A stretch of 64,000 nt of DNA from NCBI GenBank assembly GCA_002917075.1, contig NTMA01000081.1, positions 62,001 to 126,000 of the forward strand. Direction: 5' to 3'. The translations under genes and the position numbers were made by a program. The DNA comes from Hawksworthiomyces lignivorus. Lineage: Eukaryota; Ascomycota; Sordariomycetes; Ophiostomatales; Ophiostomataceae. Under the pieces are notes generated by a model. The model made no database searches and had not been told where the DNA came from. It was given only the letters and a program-made list of their open reading frames with translations. Of the stretch, positions 1 to 10,349 are shown in pieces (position 1 is the first letter of the stretch; each line of letters opens with the position of its first letter).

Positions 1-708
1 AGCAGGCAGTATTATCCTGAGTGATAAGAGATTTTGCATTCTCTTTGACCATGAGAAATCTAAAGCAAAAGAGGCAGGAGAGAAGCGCCAGGCAGATGTC
101 ATTCTCGTTCAGGCACCCAGATGATCCCTACGGATGGCCTCGGGCGACAATTGGGTTCTCCCATCTTGTCATCTTGGGCAACATCTCCTGATGGGCATTG
201 CTGTTCACATTTGGTTCCTAGGAAAAGAAAAGAGGGCGAGGGAGGCAAATCTTATGTTGCTTCATGCGTTTTACGTTTTTGTGTGTTTGTCTTGCTGTTT
301 CGACATCTTTCCCACGAGGAGTCTCGTGGCGTATTTCCGCTTATGGTGCTCTTGGTGCTCTTGCTTTTGTCTAATTATATGTTGCTTTTTATATTGTGGT
401 TGTAGATGGTAGGTAGAGGGGAGTTGTATCTTACAAGATGGGGGAGAAAAGAGGAAAAAAGGGGGTCATACACATATGGTCTGTCGATGGTGGAAAACAT
501 GAGAGAGAAAAGCAAGAGGGCCAAAAAAAAAAAGAGAGAAATCAAAACTCCAGAGCCAGATCCTGTCGGCGAGTGAGAGCCGCCATCCCCGTGTTCATCG
601 CATTCGTTCTTTGTCTTTTTTTTTTTTTTATCCCAGCCCAAAAAAAAAGGAAGCACACACTTTTTATATATGGTATACATCATCATCACATCCCTCGTCC
701 TGGCTGCC
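1..708. other. Left edge, non-coding; 3' flank of hsp60
   Basis: No convincing gene. The short open frames here are low in complexity and lack splice or domain support. From about 430 to 700 the DNA has purine-rich, A-run and T-run tracts plus ATAT sequence just after the hsp60 stop. This fits the 3' UTR and polyadenylation region of the minus-strand hsp60 gene. Confidence 0.5.
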
Positions 709-2666
709 TTACATCATGCCACCCATACCGCCCATGCCGCCCATGCCGCCCATGCCACCCATGCCACCCATGCCGGCAGGAGGGCCCTTCTCCTCGGGGG
801 CGTCCACGATGGCCACCTCGGTGGTGCCCAGCAGGGAGGCGACGCCGCTGGCGTCGATCAGGCCGGTGCGGACGACCTTGAGCGGGTCCAGGATGCCGGC
901 CTGGATCATGTCGACGTACTCGCCCTTGGCGCTGTCGAAGCCCTTGTTGAAGTCGCTGCCGAACTCGTCGAGCAGCTTGCCGACGATGACGGAGCCCTCG
1001 AGGCCGGCGTTCTCGACAATGGTGCGGGCGGGGCGGGTGATGGCGTTCTTGACGATGCTGACGCCGAGCTGCTGGTCAAAGTTGGCCGGCTTGAGGTCGG
1101 TCAGCGCCTGGCTGGCCGCCTTGATCAGGGCGGTGCCGCCGCCCGGCAGGATGCCCTCCTCGACGGCCGCGCGCGTGGCGTTGAGCGCGTCGACGAAGCG
1201 GTCCTTCTTCTCGCCCACCTCCACCTCGGACGAGCCGCCGACCTTGATGACGGCCACGCCGCCCGACAGCTTGGCCAGGCGCTCCTGCAGCTTCTCCTTC
1301 TCGTACTCAGTCGTGGTGGGGTCGTTCATGACGCCGCGGATCTGCTCGCAGCGCTGCGTGATGGCGTCCTTGGAGCCCTCGCCGTTGAGCATGATGGTGT
1401 CCTCCTTGGTGATGGTGATGGAGCCCACCGAGCCGAGCAGCTCGGGCGTGGCCTTCTCCAGCTTGACGTCCAGCTCATCCGTGAACACGGTGCCGTTGCT
1501 GAGGATGGCAATGTCGCCCAGGATCGACTTGCGGTTGTCGCCGAAGCCGGGCGCCTTGACGGCCGCCACCTGCAGCTGACCGCGCAGCTTGTTGAGGATG
1601 CACACGGCCAGGGCCTCGCCGTCGATGTCCTCGGCGATGATCACCAGCGGGCGGCGCTGCTGCGTCGAGATCTCCAGGGCGGGGATGATGTCCTGCACGG
1701 CCGAGATCTTCTTCTCCGACAGCAGCAGCAGCGGCTTCTCAAACTCCACCTTCTGCGACTTGGCGTCCGTGATAAAGTACGGCGACACGAAGCCGCGGTC
1801 GAACCGCATGCCCTCCGTCACCTCGAGCTCGTCGTTGACCGTCTTGCCCTCCTTGACCGTGATCACGCCCTCCTTGCCCACCTTCTCCATGGCGTTGGCG
1901 ATCAGCGCGCCGATGTGCGTGTCGCCGTTGGCGCTGATCGTCGCCACCTGCGCCACCTCCTCGCTGGTCGTGATGTCGCGCTTGTGCTTCTGCAGGAACT
2001 CCACAACGGCCTCCACGGCCGCCTGGATGCCGCGGCGCAGGTCCATGGGGTTGCAGCCGGCCGCCACGTTCTTCACCGTCTCCGAGAAGATGCCGCGGGC
2101 CAGCACCGTGGCGGTCGTGGTGCCGTCACCAGCCACCTCGTTGGTCTTGGAGGCCACATCCTGCAGCAGCTTGGCGCCGAGGTTCTCGAACTTGTCCTTG
2201 AGCGTAATGGCACGGGCAACGGTCACACCGTCTGCAAGCTTGTTAGCTATCTCTCTCTCTCTCTCTCTCTTTCTTCTTCGACTTGCAAGCACCACAACCC
2301 CGCTCTTCCTCTCTTGTAGTTATAGCATGGGAAAAACTCACCCTTGGTGATCTTGGGGGAGCCGAAGCTGGACTCGATCAGGACGTTGCGGCCCTTGGGG
2401 CCGAGGGTGGTAGCGACGGCCTTGGCCAGGGTCTCGACACCGGCGAGCAGAGCAGCGCGGCCCTCAACGCCGAATTTTAACTCCTAGTGCAATATGTGAG
2501 CACAGCAGCTCTTTGTAAATTGTGCAGTTCCACAGCGCCACCAAAAGGAGCTTACCTTGTGAGCAAAACGGCGCTGCTGCAGAGGAAGACGAGCCGACGA
2601 GCGGAGGCCGGTGGAAGCCGAGGAGAGCACAGAGGCCCTTGCCCGGGATGTCAGAGCACGCTGCAT
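709..2666 (-). CDS. hsp60: Mitochondrial chaperonin Hsp60
   Basis: Group I chaperonin that folds imported proteins in the mitochondrial matrix with Hsp10 and ATP. Three exons (2666-2556, 2483-2342, 2231-709) give 591 residues, the usual fungal length. The start at 2666 gives an Arg/Ser-rich amphipathic presequence ending RRFAHK, followed by the conserved mature start [13 protein letters not shown]. Family motifs include [10 protein letters not shown] (exon 2) and [11 protein letters not shown] at about residues 119-129. The protein ends in the typical flexible (GGM)n tail (six GGM, then M). Intron 2 carries a CT/GA microsatellite and the 5' UTR a CA repeat directly before the ATG. A heat-shock-element-like cluster lies about 235 bp upstream. 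Very secure call. Confidence 0.97.
2252..2272. repeat. (CT)n microsatellite in hsp60 intron 2
   Basis: A run of CT dinucleotides on the plus strand (GA on the coding strand) lies close to the 3' splice site of hsp60 intron 2. It is likely to vary in length between strains. Confidence 0.85.
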
Positions 2667-2667
2667 G

Positions 2668-2693
2668 GTGTGTGTGTGTGTGTGTGTGTGTGT
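2668..2693. repeat. (GT)n / (CA)n microsatellite abutting the hsp60 start codon
   Basis: About a dozen GT repeats on the plus strand, which read as CA in the hsp60 mRNA leader, end next to the ATG at 2666. Length changes here would alter only the 5' UTR, but they sit in the initiation context. Confidence 0.85.
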
Positions 2694-2895
2694 GAGGGAG
2701 AGAGAGAGGGATAGAGGGAGGAAGGGTTAGAAGAAAAGGGTACACGAGAGTGCGAGAGATGAGAGTAAGAGAAAGACGATCACGACGATGTCTTCAATAG
2801 AAAGAGAAATCGAGGAGAAGATGTGATTATAAAAGAGAGGGAGGAAAGAAAATGGGAGAGCGAAAGAAAGCCACAGAAAATAGGCGGGAAAAAAC

Positions 2896-2920
2896 TTCTG
2901 GAGAAGCTTCGACGAAGGAA
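2896..2920 (-). promoter_or_regulatory. Candidate heat shock element upstream of hsp60
   Basis: The sequence holds one perfect GAAnnTTC pair (GAAGCTTC, 2903-2910) flanked by TTC at 2896 and GAA at 2914 and 2918. The flanking units are one or two bases out of the ideal 5-bp spacing. Position (about 235 bp upstream of the ATG) and the known heat induction of Hsp60 genes support an HSF site. Binding is inferred. Confidence 0.4.
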
Positions 2921-3472
2921 ACCGAAAAAAAATACTCTCCAAAAAAACTATCTTTGTCATAATTGGGCAGTCTCGGATTGGCTTATACTGAAATAGGACT
3001 AGCGCATTGGGTCTCAGCACCTACTCCAGTGCTCACCGCGGCCTTCTATTCAATTCTATGGGGGGGAAGGAGCGAGAAAGAGGTATCCACCTTTCGGTTG
3101 TTCCTTGGTTACTTGCATCTATAGCCGAAAGTATACGATAAAACGGTAATCATGTCTATGTAAGAGCAAATCTGAAATAAGAATAACTAAAGAAAAGAGG
3201 AAAGAGAAAAGAGGAAAAACAATAAATAAATGAATAAATAAAAAACAAAAAGAAACCCATAGTTGACAGTACTTCGTGACCCAATTCCCCAAACGCCTTG
3301 CCTCTAGCAGCTGATATTAGATGAATGTGAACAAAGGTATTCCCGGCATTGGACGGGAGGGAAAGGTGGAGGAGTGGTAAGAGGTGAGGATGGAGGGGAG
3401 AGGATGGTGAAGACGATCTAGGTCGCCTGCGGCCACCAGCGCCGGCCTCTTTTTTTTTTGTTCTTTCTTTCT
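2921..3472. other. hsp60 upstream region and 3' flank of the dehydrogenase
   Basis: No gene seen. The right part (about 3160-3470) is A/G-rich then T-rich and probably holds the 3' UTR of the minus-strand dehydrogenase. The left part is the purine-rich hsp60 leader and promoter. Confidence 0.45.
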
Positions 3473-4727
3473 TTACGCCGTCTCGCTCAGCACCCCCTTG
3501 GCCCGCAGCGTCTCCTCGGTCCACGACCACAGCTTGGCCGCCAGCGCGGGATCCTGGGCCGTCTCGCTGGGGTCGGCGAACTTGGCGGTGGGCACCAGGT
3601 AGCCGCCGGACCCGGAGCGGGGAAAGTCGGCGCCGGCGCCCGCCCACAGCGACGACAGCGCGCCGTTGGACGGCGTGTCGAGCACGCCCAGGCAGCCCAT
3701 CAGGGCCACCATGCCGCGGCGCACCACCGCCGGGCCCATGTCCGTCTTGTCGGCCAGCCCCGTCTTGATGGTGCCCGGGTGCAGCGAGACGGCCCAGACC
3801 TCGTCTGGCCGCGGCGGCTGCAGCGGCACCTCGCTCTTGGCAGCGCCCTTGCCCTCGCTCTTGCTCGCGTCTTCCTGCTTCTTGGGCCCGAACAGCGCGT
3901 GCAGCTGCTTGGCGTGCAGGATGTTGGCCAGCTTCGACTGCCCGTAGCGCGTCATGTTGCCCTCGGTCTTGACAGACGTGTCCTCAAAGTGGATGCCGTC
4001 CTTGAGCGGAAAGAGGGCGTGGCCGGTGGAAGACACGTTGACGATGCGGGCGGCACCGGGCGCCTCGCCGGCTGCCGTGGCGGCGGCGGCAGTCTGCTGA
4101 AGCACGGGCAGCAGGCGGTAGGTCAGGAGCCAGTGGGAGAGATAGTTGGTCTGGCGCGAAGAAGTGTCAGCATGCTAGCAGAACAGCGGGGCAGAGGAAG
4201 GCAGAGCTGCTCACCTGAAACTGGTTCTCGAAGCCGTCGGCCGTCATCTCAAACGGCGTGCCCATGATGCCCGCATTGTTGATCCTGCTTTGGTTAGCCC
4301 ACATGTCATTGGATACAGCTGCATTCTCGCAAGAGAGACAACGTACAGTCCGTTCAGCTTGGTCTCCTCCGATGCAAACTTCTTGGCGGCCGCATTGACG
4401 CTGGCAAAGCTGCTAAGGTCGAGATGCAGAAAGCGAATGTCGGCGTCGGGAGCCGTCTTCTTGATGTCTTCGATGGCCTCTAGGGCCTTTTTCTGCGACC
4501 GTGCGCCGAGGTACACGCGACCTCCATGGCGGGCGAGCTGTAGCACTGTTTCTTTGCCACTAGACTAGATGTTAGCATTGCTATGTCTAGTTATATCTGC
4601 GAGTTCAATTGACTTGGAAATGGATCTGGTTGCTTGTCACGTACATGCCATTGTTGCCGCCGGTGACCAGATACACCTTGCCGTGAAGGTTGGGCAGGGC
4701 GTCAGCAGAGAACTTTGACTTTGCCAT
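3473..4727 (-). CDS. Short-chain dehydrogenase/reductase (retinol-dehydrogenase-like)
   Basis: NAD(P)-dependent oxidoreductase with a Rossmann fold; substrate unknown. Four exons (4727-4645, 4559-4347, 4284-4215, 4150-3473) give 347 residues. The cofactor motif TGGNNGIG (residues 22-29) is created across the first splice junction. LINNAGIMG (from residue 99) is assembled across the second. The catalytic Ser is in NVSSTGH (about 162) and the Tyr/Lys pair in YGQSK (191-195). HPGTIKTGL follows as in the classical family. An Ala/Thr/Gly-rich insertion sits just before NVSS. It is divergent from the Zn2Cys6 regulator across about 730 bp, which suggests but does not show that the factor controls it. 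Confidence 0.9.
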
Positions 4728-5457
4728 TGTGTATAAGTAAGACTGTAGATTGGACCTGAGCTGCGATGTAATTGTCAAGGCAATAAATTGTCGAGCAGCT
4801 GTATGAATGTGTGAAGTGTTGGATATGTCTTGAGCTTGTAGAATGTTTGACTTGCTTTCTTTTTCTCCAGATGAGGTCCCTTTCGAGGGCGAGACCTCGT
4901 CTCTTTATATCTACATTGGAAGGCCAAGCAAAGGTCAAGACGTCACCCAATCTCCCCTCACATCATGCTATCTTCATTTTTTTTTTTCCTTTTTGTTTTG
5001 GAAGCAAAGCTATGTCAGGCACCCGCTTACACAAAGAAAGGGACTAATACACAGCCGATGGGGGGGATGCCGAGTGGCTGTAAACGGTTTTCTTTAAGCC
5101 CGCCTCAGTGCGCCCGCACCGCGCCCGCACCGCATCCGCTTGAGTCCGCACGAGTCCGCATCATATAAAGTATACAGTGGGGCCCACGTCAATTCGTCGA
5201 AGCGGCAGCGCCGTAATGAAACGTCCCTCGAGCCTTACACATACCACCACCAGGCTCTTTCATTTCTTCTACCGTTTCTCTTTTTTTTTTGCCCTAAGAC
5301 ATTTAAGTAATCCCCCAAATTCAATACTACCTGCACATGTCATTGCGGTCCACCTATCCCGAATGCGCATCTGTGCGGACTCCAGGCGGGCAAGAAAAGC
5401 TTGCTTCACTATAAGTCTTCCCCCCCACTACAGCGGCCATACTCACAGCGGTGCGTA
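4728..5457. promoter_or_regulatory. Shared divergent promoter with tandem GC-rich motifs
   Basis: Intergenic region between the minus-strand dehydrogenase and the plus-strand Zn2Cys6 factor. It holds a perfect tandem 11-mer CGCCCGCACCG (5111-5121, 5122-5132), then GAGTCCGCA twice (5142-5150, 5152-5160), then a TATA-like ATCATATAAAG at 5160-5170. A related inverted copy GTGCGGACTCC lies near 5372. CCG-containing repeats are the kind of site bound by Zn2Cys6 dimers, so co-regulation or autoregulation is possible (inference). Confidence 0.45.
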
Positions 5458-8112
5458 ATGTCCGATGTGAGCCCGCTCAGCAGCGGCATCAACAGCCTCG
5501 CCCGCCAGGCGTGCACCACCTGCCGCCGCCAGAAGCGGAAATGCTCGCGCGAGCGGCCTACGTGCGCACTGTGCCGCAAGAACCGCCGCCGCTGCGACTA
5601 TCCGCCAGAGGCCCTCGACGGGCTCTCGGACTACGACGGGAGCCCGTCTGCCAACGAGGAGGGCACCGTCTCCATGGCTGGCGTCTCAGCCTCGTCTCTG
5701 ACGCAGCACCACATGGCTGCCCGAGACTTCCCCACTAGCCTGTTCTTCCTGGACTCGTACATCTTCAAGACCACCCACGCCACCATCGCGCGGCGGACGG
5801 TGGACCTGCCGCCCGAGTTCAGCGCGCTACTGCTGGACAATCCCGCCCAGGTGCTGCAGGACGTGGAGACGTATTTTGCCCGCTTCCACCCCAACTTCCC
5901 CATAGGTGAGACAGAGTTGCATTTTCTCTCCTTTGTGCTTCTTCCCCAGCTCTGACCGCTGTCCCCGTGAACCCCTGCCTCTTATAGTGTCCAAGATCCG
6001 CCTGCGACAAGAGGTGGCCAACCCAGCCGTCTGCGCCTCAGATACGCTCTTCCTGCTGCTGGTCATACGCATCATATGCCGCAGCTTGGACTACGAAACC
6101 CCAGAGGCCACCAGCACGCTATATGGCCTCGCGAAGCGGTGCACCGCCTTCCTCGAGACGGCCGGCGTCGTGTCCCTGCGCCTGCTGCAGGGCGACCTGC
6201 TGCTGGCGCACCACGAGATCGCCTGCGCCATGTACCCGGCCGCGTACTTGACCGTCGGAACCTGCGCGCGGCTCGGCCAGATGCTGGGCCTGCACAGCGG
6301 CCGCGACGCCATCCGCATGTTCCCGCTGCGCAGTATGTTTTTTTTTTTTCTTGACTTCTCTCCACTCTCCAACAAGCGTGTCTGCTAGATACAGAGAATG
6401 TATTTTCTAAATTGCAAACCCCTAACTAGCAGCAGGGTTTCTTGTTGAGCACGAGGAGGCGCACCGCGTGTGGTGGGCTACGCTGGTCCTCGATCGGTAG
6501 GTGACCCGATGATTTCAAACTTATCTTCTCACCGCGCTGTTCACTGACTAGCGACAGCTTCATCACCATTGGCCTCGATGACCGGCCATTCGCCTGTCGT
6601 GATGCTCGGGCCGAAGAGTTTCTTCCTATGGACGAAGAACACTGGGAGAGAGGAGTAGGTCCCTCAATTTTCTTTCGTTCTTGTGCCCCTTCAGCCTTGT
6701 CGTCTTGCTTTCCTCTCTGGCCACCTCTCTTTGTCTTCTTCCAGCTCTCATATTCACGCGTACATACATGGCCTTCTCCTTATTCACTTTGAAGAGAGGC
6801 CACGCCTGCGAATTTCAATCATCCTTCCTTACATTTACTCACATGGGCGTATTCACGCCTACATACGATTACACTCATTCACATATTCACTCCCTCCACC
6901 AAGCCTCCATTCACATATCTTTATACGTAAACACACATGCCCATGGGCCTCCGCATTCACCATCATCTACAATTTTCTTTCTACTTCTATTTATGCGTAC
7001 CTCTCATGCTTGCTCATACTCACCCTGCGCACCCAGGAGTCCACCTTCCGCCCGGCGCTGGCCGTCTCCGCCGACGCTGACGCTGCCGGCCTCGGCCTAG
7101 CCCTGTCGGCCACCCCGTTCGCCCGCACCTGCCAGGCCACCCACCTGCTGTCGCGCGTCCTGCACCACACCAACGACACACCGCCCGCGTCGCCCGACGA
7201 TTACGAGGTGTTCTACGCCGAGGCCATGCTGCTGCACCGCGTGCTTGGCGCCTTCCACAAGGCCCTGTGGCAGGACGTGCAGGCCGCCGCCGCTGCCGCT
7301 ACCGCCGCCGCCAGCGAGCGAAACAGCAGCAACAACAGCATCAACGGCGACTCCTCCTCCTCCTCCCCCGGCGCCGGCTCCGCCGCCCGCCCGCCGCTGT
7401 CGCCGGTGCCGCTCTTCCTGCCCTTTGCCCTCTGCCTCAGCGCCCAGCTCTGCCTCTACGACACGCACGTGTGCGCCGACGAGGACCACCCGCGCGCCGG
7501 CGGCATGCCGGCCCAGCTGGCCATGCAGGCCGAGGCGCTGGCCGGCGTGCGCGCCATGATCGAGCCCATGCTGGCCCTCGCCAACATGATCCGCGACGCC
7601 CTCCGCCACGGCCAGCCCAGCAGCAACATGTCGCCGTCGTCCCTGGGCGCCGGGGCTGAAGACGCCATGGCCATCGAGTTCAGCGAGCGGCTGTCGCGCC
7701 GCGCCGAGACCGCGCCGCTGCCCGTCGTCGTCAGCCCCCTCATCTGCAACTGCTTCTACCAGGCTGGAAAAAATGTACGTCATCGTCACCCGTGTGCTCT
7801 GCCTGCCAGGAGCCTAAGAGCTTTGTAATTTGTCATCTACCTGCATAAGTGTCTAGTGCTAACTTGGAATCCGATCGCTGCCTCTAGTTCGCTTGGTGGT
7901 ACTGCGAGACCAGGCGCGACGACGTGCTAGAGATGCACACTACGGTCACGGCAGTGCTTGTAGATCTGGCTCAGCTGTGGCCTGTTGCCCGTGAGTTTTC
8001 TATCCTTTCATTCTCAGTGTATCCATACATTCTTGTAGATGCCCTTTTTCCTAACCATTCTGCAGGCGAATATCTCTCAATCCTGGCCTTAGATCCCTTC
8101 CAGGCAAGATAA
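5458..8112 (+). CDS. Zn2Cys6 fungal transcription factor
   Basis: Nuclear regulator. Seven exons (5458-5905, 5988-6332, 6436-6496, 6552-6654, 7037-7774, 7888-7990, 8066-8112) give 614 residues. The binuclear zinc cluster is near the N terminus: Cys19, 22, 29, 36, 39 and 46 with CX2CX6CX6CX2CX6C spacing and a basic RRQKRK loop. A fungal-specific transcription-factor middle domain follows, with ARLGQMLGLHSG, the signature RVWWATLVLDR in small exon 3, and SFITIGLDDRPFACRD. Exon 5 has Ala/Ser/Asn-rich linkers. Intron 4 (6655-7036) is 382 nt, far longer than its neighbours. An in-frame ATG at 5401 would add 19 residues; 5458 places the cluster at the usual distance. Target pathway unknown. Confidence 0.9.
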
Positions 8113-8271
8113 TGACACTTGTCTCTCTTTGCCAGTCGAATAAAAATATCAATTTCTCTTGGGTGTATCAAAGCGAAAGCAAAAACAAAACGTGAACTGA
8201 AAAATCAAACCATTCCCAATCTAGAATAATCACCACCTAGCCGCCAATGTCGAGGTCATCCTATCCTAGTA

Positions 8272-10349
8272 TTAAAAGAAACCGTATTCGTGAACTCCAG
8301 TACCATAATTTCCGTCGAAAAAGGCAACGCTACCAGCTCCCGCACGAGCCAAAGGAGTGACCTGGTACGGAGTACACGGCGACGACAGTACTGTGTCACC
8401 ACTCGACGTGAAAGAAGGAGTCAGTTGCGGCATCCCACTTTGGCTATAAACCGGCGTTCCGCCATCAATGCTATTGATCGGAACGTGAGTCGCGTGTGTG
8501 CTCCTTGTCATAACTTCCGTGGCAGGGCTCGCTTCAAAGAACTAAGTGCGAATTAGTAAAGAGGGAATTCAGAGCACATTGAACAAGCCAAATACTCACA
8601 GCATGGTTGTCTTCGCCAAAATGAAAGAAGGCGTCGGCGAACTCGCTCTGGGGCGCCGCGTTGCCGTATCCTTGCATACCGATACCAAGCTGCATCCCGC
8701 AAGTCTCGTCAAATGCCTGCCCATCCGCATAGGACACAATACCATGGCCATAATTCTCTTGCATGGCATCTCCGTTGGCAATGTCAGTCTGGTTGTTGCC
8801 GTCGGCCCCATTATTGCCCCCATCGGCCTGGTCGTCATCTGGATCGGCAGCATTGATACCCATCTCGGCGACTGGGTTCTGCTCTGCGCTTGTGTCGCAT
8901 ACCTCGTCGTCCGAGATATTTTCTTCTGCAGCACTATCATCCTCTTCAGGGAAGTGCTTCACTTCATACTCGGAGGTGTCGCTGCTGCTGTTGGAAGCGA
9001 TTTCCTCCATCTCTTCCTCGCAGATTTCCTCCTCTTCTTCATCTTCTTCTTCCTCCACTTCCTCCTCCTCTTCAACAATTTCGACGGCTAGTGACTCTTC
9101 GTCTTCGTCACAGCTCGTCACTGCATCCTCAGTGTATCTCTCAGCCGCCTTCTTTCGCGAAGTGCGGCGATTTTGGGCGGGGGCCGTGGTGAAGGGGTCG
9201 TAGTCTGCGTCGCTGTCCAAATCGGCTGGATCAAGAGACTGGACCCGCACGGCCCTCACGGCCTTCTTGCGTCTGCCGCCGCCGGAAGCTCTGCGCGGCT
9301 TGGGCTCCTTGCTGGCAGTTTCTGGAGAGTCGACTGCCATATTGTAGTAGGCAGCATCAAAAGCATCTGGGAGGTTGAACTTGCGATCCTCCACGTGCTC
9401 GGAGAAGGGAACCTCGCGCAGGGTCTTTGTGTCGGGCCCTTCCATATCCTGGCGGACATAGCCCCGGATAGATGGATCAATTGGGTTGCGGGTGCCCGGC
9501 TTTGGTAGTGCGGGAGGAATCAGGTGGCCTTCGGCCGCAATCATGCCGCGCATGCGGTGCAGGTGCTGCAGAATGGCACTGCCCGATGAGCCGGGGTGGA
9601 GGCGGTGGGCGATGGCGTCCCACGGCACATCGATCTTATGGCGGGCTAGCTCGTACTGGAGGTGGAGCACAAGCTTCTCCATCATACGGGGCCCTGTGCG
9701 ACATGAGCAGTCAGAAAGGGTCCAACAACAGAAGAGGAACAAAAAAACAACGACTTTGCCAGTTAGCACACGTACGGGTCCAGATAACAAGCCAGCGGCC
9801 CTCTCGGCGGCCGTTGCGATGACGCTCTTCGGGGCGAAGAGGCACATGAGTGAAGGCTCGGGATGCGTCTGCTTCTTCACGAGCAGCCCGGGCGTTGGCG
9901 CGGCCAGACCCCTTGCCGCCTCGTCTCTTTGCGGGACGTGTCTTCTGTGGGGTCTCAGGAGTGTCGGTGGCCGGAGAAGGCGTCTCCAGGCGGGAGAAAG
10001 GAGTCAAGGGTTGGACAGTGCTGTCGGACCGCTTTCCCTTCTGTGTGGCCTTCTTTTTGGGGGTGCCCTGGGTCTTCTCGCCAGTCTTATCGGCAGCGAC
10101 ACCTTCAAGCGCGTTCATATTCCCGCGGCTTGCCGCCACGAGTTCAGTGTTGTTAGTTGCCGTACGATTGGCGAAGGCATTTCCCAAGCTCTTAGCATGT
10201 CCCGAAACGAAGACTGTAGCGGAGTTAGCTGCTTGGCTTCTTGCGAGCCCTTTTTTGGGCGATTTCGTCACTTTGGACGGGCTAGGCGTAATGGAGGCAG
10301 GTCGCCGGCCCGCTGTCTTTTTAGCGGAGCCGGCTTTCGTAGCGGCCAT
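8272..10349 (-). CDS. Acidic nuclear protein with SANT/Myb-like three-helix domain
   Basis: Three exons (10349-9776, 9693-8600, 8541-8272), 645 residues. The N terminus is basic and Ser/Thr/Pro-rich (KKTAGRRPAS, TPKKKATQKGKR), then RPAKRRGGKGSGR. After the first intron the sequence RMMEKLVLHLQYELARHKID, then VPWDAIAHRL, then SGSAILQHLHRMR reads as three helices with the buried Trp typical of SANT/Myb-like folds (about residues 194-245). A long acidic segment follows (runs of Glu near residue 400), then Asn/Asp/Gly-rich sequence and a Ser/Thr-rich C terminus. It is tail-to-tail with the Zn2Cys6 gene (159 bp apart). Function unknown; a DNA- or histone-binding role is inferred. It is the first of six such loci in this window. 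Confidence 0.8.

Noticed and set aside
121..689. Several 60-150 codon frames at the left edge
   Set aside because: Overlap one another on both strands, low complexity, no splice or domain support.
670..2319. 549-codon open frame on the plus strand opposite hsp60
   Set aside because: Antisense shadow of a GC-rich, highly biased conserved gene; composition is Leu/Asp/Gly-rich repeats without a domain.
5062..5170. tRNA-Leu/Ser-like start (GATGCCGAGTGGCTGT)
   Set aside because: No matching B box, and the 3' half cannot close the acceptor stem; read as promoter DNA.
6683..7036. Coding extension through the long intron of the Zn2Cys6 gene
   Set aside because: Ile/His/Ser/Tyr-rich translation of CT-rich DNA with no relation to the family; consensus donor and acceptor define an intron.
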